Assembly (NCBI RefSeq): GCF_021462225.1
Contig: NC_061808.1
Coordinates: forward strand, 26,077,119 to 26,141,118
Length of the DNA stretch: 64,000 nt
Reading direction: 5' to 3'
Source of the DNA: Girardinichthys multiradiatus
Taxonomy: Eukaryota > Chordata > Actinopteri > Cyprinodontiformes > Goodeidae
The position numbers and the translations under genes are program-made. This document shows, one piece after another, positions 45,306 through 57,618 of the stretch. The notes below the pieces were generated by a model. The model had not been told where the DNA came from. It did no database searches and worked only from the letters and a program-made list of their open reading frames with translations. How positions within the stretch are numbered: the stretch's first letter is position 1; the number at the start of each line of letters is the position of its first letter.

Positions 45306-45580
45306 TATCAATAGATTTCTTCTACCAAGTCCATCAATGCCAGAGCTGTTAATCTATGACTAAATCCACATTGACTGTCTGTCAGCAACTTGTTTGTCAA
45401 CAAAGCTGTCAAATCTTTTAATAGTTTTTTTTTAGTATTTTTAAAAAGTGGGAAAATACAGATATAGGCCTATACTCATTAAAACTGTGATTGTCTCCTG
45501 ATTTGTAAATGGGAACAACTTTAGCTATTTATATTTTATTTAGAAAAACGCCATCCATAACACAACCGCACAGCAACTCA
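45306..45580 (-). mobile_element. LINE reverse transcriptase fragment
   Basis: Minus-strand reading gives IAKVVPIYKSGDNHSFNEYR then PISVFSHFLKILKK. After a one-base frameshift in an A-run it continues LLTNKLLTDSQCGFSHR then LTALALMDLVEEIY. The PIYKSGD, YRPIS and DSQ-GF motifs are the N-terminal RT fingers of a non-LTR retrotransposon. One stop (AAA to TAA) and one frameshift are visible. It ends before the YADD region. It is an isolated fragment without a 3' end. Confidence 0.85.
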
Positions 45581-46239
45581 AGAACTACTTACTAGCTTAA
45601 AGCACTCCTCGGCTCACCGTTGCTCAAACTAACACTGTGACAGTCTTCGCAAAAGAGTGATTACCTTATGGCAACAAATATTGAAAGGATTAAAAATTAT
45701 TGAATTTTGTTCCACTTGTTACACACTGTTATGCTGAACAGCTAGTGAAAGGGATCTTTATCACTGTTAGACCCTCCACTGGTTCAACGTGTTAAAATGA
45801 AATGGGTGCTGATAGAGCCAATAGTGTTATACACTATTAAAACAAGAAAAACAATCATTTACCTATGTTTTTGGATGTTTAATGCTTTCCTGGTGTCTAA
45901 AGGCACTAAAGACCTGATCTTCAAAAGGTTTGTTTGTGCAAAAACACCTGCAAACCTGATTGCGACTGGGGTGGGGATGAGGTGCTGGAGGTAAATACAG
46001 ATACAGATTTAGAGTTGTATTTTGAAGTCTGACAGTGGCTGTCAGCTTTGCTAGGTTTTATAATTGGTATTTCATGGTTTAACCTGTAGCTTTTAGTATT
46101 TTCATGTTTTTAAATGTTTTTACTGTTGTTTTGTATCACTTGTAGATACTTATATAAATGCAAATTATTAGTTAATAGTTTAATTATATCTTTTATTATA
46201 GTTATTACCTCCAACTCTTCTTTGATCATCATCTTTCTT
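45581..46239. other. non-coding, nothing recognised
   Basis: AT-rich spacer before the GC island. It may hold diverged LINE sequence upstream, in the minus sense, of the RT fragment. Confidence 0.4.
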
Positions 46240-47760
46240 TTACGGCCGCTCTGCTCTGCTCTTCTTTTTTTTCTTTTTTTTACTGTGTCCTGTCCGGCAG
46301 AGTATCGCTCAGAATTGTTGTCTGAGCTCAAAAAAGAGAGAGATGGGGGAAAAAGGGGAGAAAAGGAGGAAAGAGTGGAGGAAGGATGAAGAGAATACAA
46401 GATTACACCCTGCTTGCGTATACACCTGCAGCTGTTTTTATTTAAATTTATTTATTTATTTATTTTTAACAAAATAGTACACGGTAATTCTGAATGCAAA
46501 ATGTATTTAGTGAGAGGTGCAGCCCAATATAGAACATCTGTATATCTGTCAACACCTGAAGCTTAACACCTGTGAGTATGGGTGTGGACGCGCTCTTGTA
46601 TACAAGGTTTCTCCACTAAAATATGCAATAGCGAGTGTGAGGACCCACAGGCCTGCCCCATGGTCCCTGGACGGACACTGAGGAGATCCGAGCCACAGAC
46701 ATCTAAAGGGCCCCCCAAAGCACAAGAACCCCAGGAGAACCACCGCCGGGACTACCGCAACCCCCCAGAGAAGAGCAGTGGAGAGTCCCAGGGGAACCAC
46801 CCAGCAGCGACAGTGCAGAAGCCCCAGGGAGCCGCAGCGACGAGCCCACAGGCCCCGCTGGCAGCCGTCCACACCCGAGCAGATCCAGCCATGGACCCAG
46901 AGGCCCAAGACCCCGGGACACACCACCCCCCAAGCAGAGGCCCGACAGAGCCCAGGGGGCCAGGCCCCGGCAAGCAGCTACCGGGAGTGAGCCAGCACAC
47001 ACCAAAGCACCCGGCCCCGGACACCGAGAACCACAAGTACACCAGCGGGCAGAGACTCCAACCACTGGCAGGCGGTGTGGCTGGGAGGAAGCTGATCCAG
47101 GAGAGGGAGCAGTCCATGACCCAACCTGTTGCAAAAAAAAAACAAAAAAAAAAACAGGCACACACAGTCAGAATCACCCACTCCCACCCTCATGCATACA
47201 CATAAAATCACTCACACCCAAGGATAAACAACAATGGACGTCATACACTCACTCACACTCCCCATGCATACTCTATACTCCCAGGTCCAGGCGCCGGTAC
47301 CCCCTAGGGGCAACCGGACCCAGGAGGTGGTCCCCTTCGCTCCTGGGGCAGAGGCAGGCAGACAGCGCCGGTACTGCCCAGACCCGGACGACCCCGGCCT
47401 GGCTCCCGTCCCCACGCCCCGAACCCAGTCCCCAACAACCCCCATCCACCTCCGCATAGGGGCCTATGTACAAAAGAGGGGTCCAAATGGCCCAAAGCAA
47501 CCCGCCAACCGGAGCCGCCCCAGGACGGAGCAGTCCCGACCCCCAAACGCAACGCCACCCCCGCCCACTGGCGCAACAGGGCAGACCCCACCCAACACCG
47601 CACCCACAACCGGACCCCCGACCCCACACCATGACGGGACAAACTCATCCACCACGAGGTCCCCGGCCAGGGGCAGGCACCCAGGGCCAGTGACCCCACC
47701 ACGCCTCCCTCAGCAACAAAAACTGCCACTGCAACAGACTTTAGCACCTGCAATTTCCTC
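46240..47760. repeat. C/A-rich GC island, probable unclassified repeat
   Basis: Opens with a polypyrimidine tract (about 46230-46285) and a polypurine tract (46330-46390), then ATTTA repeats (46440-46470). Two T-poor, C-rich blocks follow (46635-47160 and 47280-47700). Because the plus strand has few T, both strands are open in several frames: plus 46582-47205 and 47234-47863; minus 46703-47161, 46752-47177, 47304-47783. None shows a domain. The predicted plus-strand products are proline-rich and low complexity. The same style of sequence occurs as dispersed repeats in fish genomes, from memory. Boundaries and class are unknown. Confidence 0.55.
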
Positions 47761-48554
47761 ATTTTATAAACTTCGGCCTGCACTGCTTTTCATCTGTTAT
47801 CCATTGCGCATGCAACATTTGCACGTGCAATTTTTTTTTTTTTTGTACAAGCAATTTAGCTAACACTAACAGCAAATTATGTGTAAAAACTATTTAGACA
47901 TTTGTGCATTTCCAAACCGATATTACTCAAACTCAAGGTTCTGCTAAATCTTTCATCATCACCTTGAATCCTTGAGATGTGAATCAGTACACCCGTTTAA
48001 TAATAAAACAATTCCCTCCATGCAGTGACCCTCTAATTTTTGAATTTACTGTCACTTATGACCCAGACAGAGAACTGAAGAGGATGTAATATTTAATAAA
48101 TGAGCAACAGGATAGTTCCCTTTTCAAATAGTCTACAGGTCATGTTAGATAGATGTGTCTCTAGTTATATTTTATGACTGGGCTAATTAAAATGTCCAGT
48201 CATTTTTTATGGCCATGCTAGGAAACTTTATGACCTCCTTTGAGGCATAGTGGAGCAGAGATGTTGTGGAAGGACAAGCAGATTCCTTCATTAAATAAGT
48301 GTTCTCTGTATTTTTCTAAGTGACTAAAAACAACTTGATAAATTAAAACAACCTTTAGATTTCTGTATGTCACTTGGGGTTCTAAATGATAAAAAGGAAA
48401 ATATTAAGGTACAACAACTCTGATAGGTTGAATTAAATTATTGCATATACAATGCTGTATTTTTCTCAGTTCTTGTTTTTGCTTTTTCTGTCACATGCTT
48501 TAGATCATCTATTCAATTTCAATCAAATTTTCAATAGATTTAATTTATGGAGAA
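47761..48554. other. non-coding, nothing recognised
   Basis: AT-rich spacer after the GC island, with a T-run near 47829. Confidence 0.5.
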
Positions 48555-49240
48555 AAAAAACTATCCAAACCAACCCTGTCCTCTGTGAAAAAGTAATCAC
48601 TCCTTCCTCCTTTGTTAATTATCTATTCTTAACTAATTTGTTTGGAACCTTGACTTCAGCCTCCCTAGCCACACCTAGCCCTGATCGCTGCCAGACCTGT
48701 ATAATCAAAACAGCCCTTAAAAAGAACCTGTCTGACAACATGAAGAAGGCTTAAAGGTCTCAAATATACACATAATGCCCCAATCTTAAGGAATTCAAGA
48801 ACGGATTCAGTGGTTTCCTTTGGTGAAACTTCCTAGGAGTTACTGCCCTAACAAATTACTAACGATCGACAACTCATCCAGGAGGTCACAAAGAACCCAG
48901 AACATCTTAAGAACTGCAGTTAATGTCATTGCTGGTAATTTAACTGCAGGAAAGACTGTACTGAAATGGCATCCATGGGAAAATTCTATGAAAACAAAAA
49001 CAACTGCTTTAAAAAAGAATGCAAAGGCCCATTTCACATTTGTCGAAGATCTTGAAGATCCACGATACTTTTTATGAAATATTTTGTTGACTAAGGAGAC
49101 AAAAGTGACATTTCTTAGAAGGTGGGTGTCCCATTGCAATTGGCGTAAACCTAACATAGTATTTCAAAAAAGATGACCAAACATAATGGTGGTAGACTGA
49201 TTGTCTGAGGCTGCTTTGCTGCTTCAGATTCTGAAGCCCC
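48555..49240 (+). mobile_element. Tc1-like remnant, 5' half
   Basis: Plus-sense Tc1 sequence in order: CTCTGTGAAAAAGTAATCAC, CTAGCCACACCTAGCCCTGA, AGAACCTGTCTGACAACATG, AAACTTCCTAGGAGTTACTG, CAACTCATCCAGGAGGTCAC, AAGAACTGCAGTTAATGTC, AAGGAGACAAAAGTGACATT (first Asp region) and GAGGCTGCTTTGCTGCTTCA. The 3' half and right TIR are missing. This family is distinct from the others. Confidence 0.8.
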
Positions 49241-51999
49241 TATTGGCTGTACTTAAATTAGTTTATGGTGGAATTACTAACATCACCACATTCTTGCTTG
49301 TTTTAACAAGAACAGTAGGCTTGTCCATCCTTGCTCATTGCAGCTGTGTTGCTTTAGTATTCCCATGGTTAGGATTTGATATGAGATTCACTAGACAATT
49401 TTCAGTTTATTACTGCTGTGTCCAGGTAGTCCCTGATAAGATTAACCAAGGTCTATGAATCATTGCTGCCTGGTGTCTGAGGCACTGGTCAGTGGCTCAG
49501 CTTGTATGTCCAGGGTTGTTCACCAGAGCGGGACCATACTATTGTTTTATAAACAGCATTTTACAGAAACTGGCCCTGACTAGTTACTCAGGGCTGCTTG
49601 TCCTGGTATTGGCTTTAGTGTGGGCACACTGTGTGTTTGTGTGTGACAATCCCTCATATGTGAAGAAGGCTGCAATGTGCCTGCTGATGGGTCTGAATAA
49701 AACACTTTGGCCCTAAACTGCTTTTCCCCTGCAAGATTGAGGTGACCAGTGTGCTCAGGACAAAATGCTCAGGTTTTTTTTTTTATTACATCAGACTTTT
49801 TAATTCTTTCATGAACATAATCAAACCTTTTTCTTTAAACTTTCATGAAGTCCAGGTGATCAATAGAGCTGTGATTGCCTCTTCGATCCCTAGAATTTCT
49901 GTAGAAACAGAATTAACGTTTTATTCTACCGTAAGACTTCTAGTCATTGTGCATTGTTGACTTTAGATAATAGATTTCCCTGTTGTCAACTATATACACA
50001 TGGGTTCTGCATACAGAATAACTAAGGATTTTTTGTGATAATTTCACTGGAAACCTTGTAATCAGTATAAAATGTGTAGCACCAGTATGGAGTCGACATG
50101 AGAAATCCCATTGCAGTGAGGTATGTAATTGCTCCTAGAGGTTACTTGTTTATTTAGCCAAGATGTCAGCCAGTAAGAAAGTCGTCAATGTACATCTTCA
50201 GTGTTAGTTTTCTTATATTAAGGCGTATCAGTTGCTGTTGTCCTAGATTGACCGATTGTTGGATAACAGATTGGTGTCCATGTTTACATCATGTTTTTTT
50301 TTTTCCTATATTGTGCCTCTACAACGCAAATCCTGACAGATGAAAATGTTGCTCATCTAATCTGTGTGGGATTCTGCTGTCAAGTTAAACAGACTAAGAT
50401 CAATACATTTCTTTGTGTGTATGCTTCCTAACACTTTACCCTAAAAAGTGCCAAGAAAGCATTCTCGATTTTACCTCCTGAAGGTTTGGAGCTGTGTGTC
50501 ATCTCGGAATCCAGTCATCCGGAAACCCAAACAACACCCACCGGCCGTCTTCCTCCCGCGTGATTAGCTGTGAGATCTCTTGCAAGATAGATGGTTCAAA
50601 CGTCCTTGACTGGTTTGCAATAAGCGCTGCTGTACCCTTCTTCTATCCTGCATTTTAAATCACTGCTTTCTGTTTGATGGCAGGCAATTACTTGAGATTG
50701 TTTCTCCTTTGTTGTACAAGCGTCCTGGCATGGTGTCTCTTTTCTTCTTGGAAGCTAGTGTCCTGTTTTTTCTCAGCTTGACAGTTGCACAAAGGCTCAA
50801 GTTGAATATGATCTAACTTGGCAATCACAGAGATTGATAGCTTTATGAGTTAATAAATCCATAAGTATCGACAGTTCCTTGGAATTGGCTTACTTTATTG
50901 TTTATTTTCAGCAATCTGAAAGAGTAATTATTGTTTGTGTAGAAGACTGGGTGTCTTGCACACAACTGCCCATCATAGCGTACAGTTTGTTTACAACTTT
51001 TTTGTTGTGGAGCTGTCATTTGAAAGGCCTACCGTCACAGCTTATAAAAGTTAATTTAAGATGTTGTTGCTATTTAGCTGATGGTGTGTCCTACACTGCA
51101 AAAATGTGTTGTTGGATACTACAAGCAATTAGTTGGGTTAAACTTAGGGAAAAATAACTTAAATTAAAAAGTATTGTAATATTTGGGTTTTTTTTAGGAT
51201 TCACGGAGAAGTCTGCTGGTGACCACTATCTGACTTTTTTTATTTTTTTCCAGCCTAATCGATCTTGACTGGTGTCTGGCCAAATGGAAACTCAAAAGGA
51301 GACCTATAATTATATTTTTTCAGTATCAATAAGTTAGAAATAAGAACAGTGGGATGAAAGAAGCTGTTTTTTCTATTACTGGTTGAGACATCTTTGTGGT
51401 TCATTATTGCTGGATCTAGAGCACAGATTCTTAGTGGAGTACAAAAATGCTGCTCTGATTTGTCCTTTTTAGCTTTCTGTGTCTGTTATGAAATCTACTG
51501 AATTTGAAAACATTAGCAGCCTTCTGGTAATTTAAGGTAAGACCCATATTCTCTTGGAAACCCGTTTTAGTAATGCTAGCGTGCTAACTGTGCTAATAAA
51601 GGATGCTAAATATCCAATCTGACATCCTTTGAGTCCTGGTTTAATAATGATAAAACTTCATTTTACAGTACCTGCTCTCTCACACACATGCCACTGCTGC
51701 TTCTGATATGAATGAAGGTTGATATGAAGTTTGATGAAGGTTGATATGAATGAAAGCTGGAAAAAAATCACAACAGAATTATCTTCTTTCACCATATCTC
51801 TTAGAGAAAATCATAAAGTCAAAGATTGAAATAACGCAGAAATATTCTCAAAATCTTAGCAGTTTATCTTTAAATACATTTAAATATGATATTAGGCAAT
51901 ATATTATATTAACAAATCAGTTTGCATTTCGGATGAATAAGCTTTAATCTGTAGTTTTTTTTTCTTTCTGTCAGGTTTCAGTTTTTTTCTACAGAAAAC
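49241..51999. other. non-coding; short tandem at 51704-51753
   Basis: Mostly unique AT-rich sequence. 51704-51753 repeats GATATGAATGAAGGTT with variants. The 49201-49458, 49492-49716 and 50879-51157 frames have no family resemblance. ACACTGCAAAAATG near 51092 may be a MITE end. Confidence 0.4.
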
Positions 52000-52210
52000 A
52001 AAAATGTAGACTACAGAGGCAGCAGTTTGAGGACCTCAATCCTGAACAGCAGAGAATGGGATAGAGCAGGATTGAGTGACGGCTGAATGGGATGTATGAA
52101 TAGCCAGGGGGGAATGACCTTGGCATTCATATCGGAAGATGTGGGAAATAATCAGGAGCAGTCTGCCCCTGATGATCGTGCTGCAACCAATGAGCTTCAC
52201 TTATGAAAAG
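52000..52210. other. candidate conserved non-coding block
   Basis: Complex sequence with GATTGAGTGACGGCTGAATG and GACCTTGGCATTCATATCGG, no frame and no repeat resemblance. Possibly regulatory. Confidence 0.25.
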
Positions 52211-53539
52211 AGTCTACAAGTTTCTTTTCTGGCCCTTTTTTTTTACTTGTTCTTTCTTTTTGTTTGCTTCTGGTTATGTTACAGAGCTTTAATACAATGC
52301 CAGGGTGGTTATTAAAAAATGCTTGTTCTGTACCACCTATAATAACATTTCACACAAACGTTAGTCTTAAAGCGTTTGTTTATACCTAGAAAATAATATT
52401 TGCACACCAATATGGTTGCTGCTCAGTTCGGAAGGAATAAAATTCAATATTAACACCTCTCAGCCGTTTGAAAAAGCAAGACAAGGTGGTTGCTTTAGGT
52501 TCTCACAGTACTCAGCAGGAACACCCCAAACAATTGCCTTTGGACTTTCTGACTTATTGGAATGCATTTGGCTTGTAGCAACTGTGACATTTGTTTGGTA
52601 TTCTTAAAGCAGGCTTACCTAAAGTCAACGGCAGGAATATAGACATCACAATGCTCTGCAGGGTTAGCAGTCACCCCAACAGTCTGTGACATTCAACAGC
52701 TTGAAATGGCATTTATGACATTCACTGAGTGAGAGTAATATATTCAACTCTGTTGATTCATCAAGCCCCCACCAGACTAGACAGCTGCTATAAAGGCTAT
52801 GAGCACCACGTATTCTCACCCTGTCAACAGCTTTCTGTAGCCAGACTGCCTGATTTTTATCACCTTAGATTGAAGTGAAAAGCCAGTGATACAGGGCTCA
52901 TGCTTTTTTAGAGCTGCTGCTAGATGAGGTGTGCTTTGTTTTTTATGTCTTTTACATGTAATGCACGCAGATTTTCACACCATCACATGTAAGCTTTTTC
53001 TTTTTTCCTTCCTACCATTGCAGTCGAGCACAGTAGAGTGGCTTTAACCCACACACAAATGTGGGAAGATGTGACAGAAGGCTATTACTCTCTGACATAT
53101 TGCAGTGGCTGTGTCATATAACATTTAATTCAGATGATGGACGTGGAGGCGTGACTTCATTCAGCTTGTCACACAGAGCATTCCTTTAAAATGTTTTGTT
53201 CCTCACGCTATATTAGATGACAAAATGACACTATGTCTTTCACAGCATTCTCGATGCCAGAGTTTTTATTTATCATCTCCACTTAGTGAGAGGCTGCCAC
53301 ACAGCTACCTCCTCCACCTGCGAAAGAAGACGATAGCTTTTTAACTTCTCTCTGCATTTGTAATCACCACTGTTGTGCTAATACTTAGCTGTTACATGTG
53401 CAGGTTTCTGTGCATCAGCTTTGCAAATCTAGAGATTTAGGTCTGGACCAATCTGACATAAATATATTTATTCCAGGATTGTCCTATATTTTTTCTACAT
53501 TGTATAAAATTGGTTATGGTTAATGTCACACTAAAGCCT
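52211..53539. other. non-coding, possibly regulatory in part
   Basis: The 52740-53340 part is relatively complex (AGCACCACGTATTCTCACCC) but carries no identifiable gene or repeat. Confidence 0.4.
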
Positions 53540-54062
53540 ACACAGATAGCTGTTTGGAAAAATACACTCTTACATGGGGATGCACCAATATGAAAGTTTG
53601 GGCTGAAAGTCGAACAGTTAATTTAACATATATTCACATAAATTTAGATTTTACAAAATGTTTTCAACATGTCACGGTCAGTTTCTGTGCATTTTTTAAT
53701 GCTATACTATTCATCCTCCAATCAACTCTGATGCAATCTACTTCTCTCTCCCTGCTCAAAAAAAGCACCCTCTGCCAACACCATGTTTTCAGTAGGAACT
53801 GTGTATTCTGTGTGATGTGCAATGTTGGCACCTTTCCTCACATTGTTTGCTTAATTGCCAAAATGTTACGTTTTGGTCTCATCTGACCAGGCTAACTTCG
53901 GAAAAATCACAAATCATACCTTCCACTTAACAATTTGCTATTTTTGTTGGTCTATCGAATAACATTCCAAGAAATTTACTGAAGTGTGTGGTTGCAGTGT
54001 GACAAAATGTTGAAAGCCTAAAGGAGTAGGAATAGTTTTGAAATGTATTGCAAGGCTATAGG
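53540..54062 (-). mobile_element. Tc1-like remnant (minus-strand sense)
   Basis: Complement of transposase coding DNA: CCCTGCTCAAAAAAAGCACC, GTGTGATGTGCAATGTTGGC and TTTTGGTCTCATCTGACCAG. It then goes to a right terminal repeat GTTGCAGTGTGACAAAATGT and ATTGCAAGGC. Same family as 17577, 23380 and 41568. The 110-codon plus frame at 53554-53886 is a shadow. Confidence 0.75.
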
Positions 54063-55049
54063 AACATAGACTTGAGTGTTTGCCTGTATGTTTTTACATT
54101 CATAACTATTATACCACATGATATTTCATAAGGTTTAGAACTGGTCTCTCCCATATAAAGTCATTTATTTCAAGTTGCTGTGGATTGGAATACCCCACTT
54201 GTAAAACCCCAAAGTTTGCTTCAAGTATGTAATCCATCATGCTGAACATTTCATTGCCTTTAGTATTTGTCAGAATTACAACTCCATTCCTGCTGCCCTT
54301 CACTTTAATTTATTACTCCCTTTCAACTCTGGCGTAGGACTTTTAACCACTCATTGATTTCTATGCTTCACTTCATTATTCTGTGAGGCTAAAATCTGAG
54401 AACCAACTTTATTTTTACAGTGTTTTTTCATCCATTCATGCTCAACTTGCATTGCCACTACTCTTTCTTTGCTTGGATTGATGCCAGCTGCTAAACAGTT
54501 GTTTTATTTTATTGTTTATCTTCATCCTCTCTTTTTTTACTCCTGCTGCTGATGCTGACAACCTCCAAACACCAACTTCCCAGCCACCATCAGCAGTAAT
54601 GGCAAAACAGTTTACACTGATGCTGTGGTGTTTTTAATGACCCTCTGAGGTATGACATTTCAGTCCTCAGGTTGCTCAGTGCTACTTTTTAAATTCATGA
54701 ACCGACAAAATGTATTTTGTATTTCAAAACATTCAGCACAGTTTTTTCTTACCATTTAAATTTTCTGATGTGCTTGTGAATGCATTTTTCTTTTTGAAAG
54801 CCAACATTTATTGTATTTTGTTGTGTGTCCTTGACGAGGAGAGTTTTCAAAATCCTTTTTACTTTAACTGGATTTATCACACAACCACAGCATAGCTTTA
54901 AGGAGAAGCCAAAAGATTTTCTTTTTTCCGTTGCAGAAAGGTTTTCTTTAGCTGAAATGAAGATGAACGAGTGGCTCCATTGATAATTGCGTATGACAGA
55001 AAACGTTTTGTGTACTTGGGAAAAGTGACACCCTGGGTAGAGATATCTA
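54063..55049. other. non-coding, nothing recognised
   Basis: AT-rich spacer. Confidence 0.5.
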
Positions 55050-55640
55050 AAATTACCTGAATTTATTCTCCTTTGAGTCCATTAATTCAAAGAGAATTAA
55101 ATAAATGTTTTTAGGCAAATTTATTGCAGCACAGTTATTGGTACCCCTGCTGATAAAACCCCTTTTTACTAATAGCGCAGGACTTTGTTGCCTCCTATAA
55201 CATCCACCAGGTTGGCACATTCAGAGATGGGGATCTTTGACAATTCCTCTTTGCATAATGTCTAGTTTGCCCTGAGTCTTGGGTTCTCTTCTAATCTATT
55301 TTCTCTTCAGCCTACTACAGAGGTCTTTTTAGTTGGATTTAGGTCTGTGGATGGAGATGGACATGGAACAATGTTGATTTTGTGTCTGGTTAACAACTGC
55401 TTTCTGATTTGGCCAAGCTTTTAGAGTCATTCTGTTGAAAAACCTAAATGTGACCCCTTTTCAGATTAGAGGTGGAGTCCAGCAGATTGTATTTTAAAAG
55501 TCCTGGCAGTTTAACATGTTCATGACTGTCCCAAAGCATCACAGATCCTGTGCCTTACTTAACAGTGGACACAAACCATCCCCTTGGTTTATGTCAAACC
55601 CACTTTAAGTGCTTGTTGCCAAAAACAACTTAATAGGGAA
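55050..55640 (-). mobile_element. decayed Tc1-like remnant
   Basis: TTATTGGTACCCCTGCTGAT, CAGAGATGGGGATCTTTGAC, TTGGATTTAGGTCTGTGGAT and GTCCCAAAGCATCACAGATC match the complement of a fish Tc1 family in style and order, heavily diverged. Limits approximate. Confidence 0.6.
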
Positions 55641-57114
55641 TGAAGTATTGAAGTGCATATTAATCTAGTGAATACTTCAATCTAAATCTATGCTTTCCCA
55701 GACAAACCACTTGTGAGCTTTAAGTCTTCTTGGAAGACTAAATTGAAATGAATAATTTCAAGCCTTTTTACTTATATTACCAGGGGACCCAACATAGTTG
55801 TCAGTATTTATTATTTATTTTTGCTAAAAAAGAAAAAATCACCTATCAGTCTAAAAGTTGTTGTGAATGATGTTGGCATAATAAACAACCTTAAGAAAGG
55901 AACCAAATCTCTAGGGGAAGATGACTGATGATGCCGCCCTTCAGGACCTCTAACGAGAGATGATACATTCTTCTTTCTACTGCCAACAACTGCTGCTGCT
56001 GGAGATCCCCTGCTGTGGCTCAAGGACATCTCCGCACCCTGCTATGTTCACGTTCTACACACAAACCCCCCTGTTTGAACACCCTGTGATTAGTGAACTC
56101 TCACATTTAATCAACACAGTAATAGCTGCTGAGACCTGGGACGAGAACAATATTAAAAACAAAGCAAAAAAGGAATTTCTCCAATGTGGCTGGCTTTATC
56201 CAGCTATGTAGTATAAAAATCTAAATTACGCTGTGTTGTTGTGGAATGTAAGAGCAAGTATGAAAAAGCTAAGTAAAAAGAACTTTATTGGATTCGCTGC
56301 TCAGGAGAAAGTGGGTTGTTGTATTTACAAACTTAGCATAGATCAGCACTCCCTACAGTCTCTCCATTGTGGTTCTCCACCAGAGAACTGAGAATGTGTG
56401 TAGCATAGGGTCCGCAGAGGGTTCTCAACACTGCTGTGCATTTTACTGCTTGTAAAGCAATCATTTCCATCTCAGGCTCCCCCCTTCTGCATCTGGGGCT
56501 GCTGAGTCAGCTCACCTTCATATAGAGAGTCGCTCCCTGAACCGAGACAATATTGATTTGCCTCCGTTTGTATGGGGGAAATGTTCCCAAACCTCTCAAG
56601 CCAATTTTGTTGCGCTGCATAGTTAGGAAGGCCGTTGGGCATTGGAAGCAAAATGTCAACATTACCACCACAGTCATGAACACACAGGCATGTGTGCATT
56701 TGGGGAAAAAACTGAAAATGGAGAAAAAGCTTACACCTACATAAGTGTATAAGTAGACGCATACCGATACAAGTAGGGAGGTGGATGTCAGTGGGACTCT
56801 AGACCATGAGAGGTAAAGCTGCAGGTTTATGTGAAAGCATTTCTTCTTTTATACATTACAAATTTCAGTACAAGTCTTGTTTTTTGTGTATAATATGCTA
56901 ATGTAAAAACCACTATTCTGCATTCCTTTTCATTCCCCTGTGAAATGTGATATTCCTTTTAAAAAGTCTTTGCATTATCAACATTGCTGATTTCTTAGTC
57001 ATTTAATTCATATCTTATTGAGTAATTGACAATAAATCTAAACAAAATACAATGAAACATCACTCTAAAAATAAAAATATTTAGGAGAAATACAACACTT
57101 TTATAATCACCTAT
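55641..57114. other. non-coding, nothing recognised
   Basis: AT-rich spacer. The frames at 55811-56029, 55960-56211, 56472-56762 and 56553-56744 overlap on opposite strands without domains. Confidence 0.45.
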
Positions 57115-57618
57115 TCAATTACTTGTTAACACAAATGGCGAATCAGCCAATCACATGACTGCAACTTATTGCATTGGACATCTAAACGTAGTGAAAATGA
57201 CATCAGAATGGGAAGGAAATGGGATTGAAGTGACTTTGAATATGATTTAGTTGCTGTAATTTACAACCTGCTGATCTGCTGGGATTCTCAGCCTCAACCA
57301 TCCCTCCAGTTTATAGAAGATTCTCCAAAAAACACAAAATATTCAGTAAGCTTCAGTTTTGGGGATGAAAATGCCTTGAGTTACGAGGAGAATGGGCACA
57401 CTGTTTAAGATGAATGGCAACAGTAGATCAAAAACATTACAAACAATGTACGGTATGTAGAAACAATCCTTTGTCATGTCAATACGGACCAAAATCCTTC
57501 AGGAATGTTTGAGACACCTTGTTGAATCTGTCATAAAGAGCTAAGGCAGTTTTGAAGGCAAAAAATGGTCTAACTATGTACTGCTTAGGTATACCTAATA
57601 AAGTGGCTGGTGTGTGCA
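57115..57618 (+). mobile_element. Tc1-like element, internally deleted
   Basis: Plus-sense: CAGCCAATCACATGACTGCA, TCAGAATGGGAAGGAAATGG, GACTTTGAATATGATTTAG, CTGATCTGCTGGGATTCTCA and CACTCTGGCA-type leader pieces. After a central deletion come CATGTCAATACGGACCAAAA and CACCTTGTTGAATCTGTCAT, and the right end CCTAATAAAGTGGCTGGTGT. The catalytic centre is missing, leaving about 500 bp, so it could only have moved in trans. Confidence 0.8.

Noticed and set aside
46582..47863. Two 207-209 residue plus-strand frames as host genes
   Set aside because: The region lacks T on the plus strand, which removes stop codons in many frames at once. Both strands are open and no domain is visible.
53554..53886. 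110-residue plus-strand frame
   Set aside because: It overlaps a minus-sense Tc1 remnant and is its shadow.
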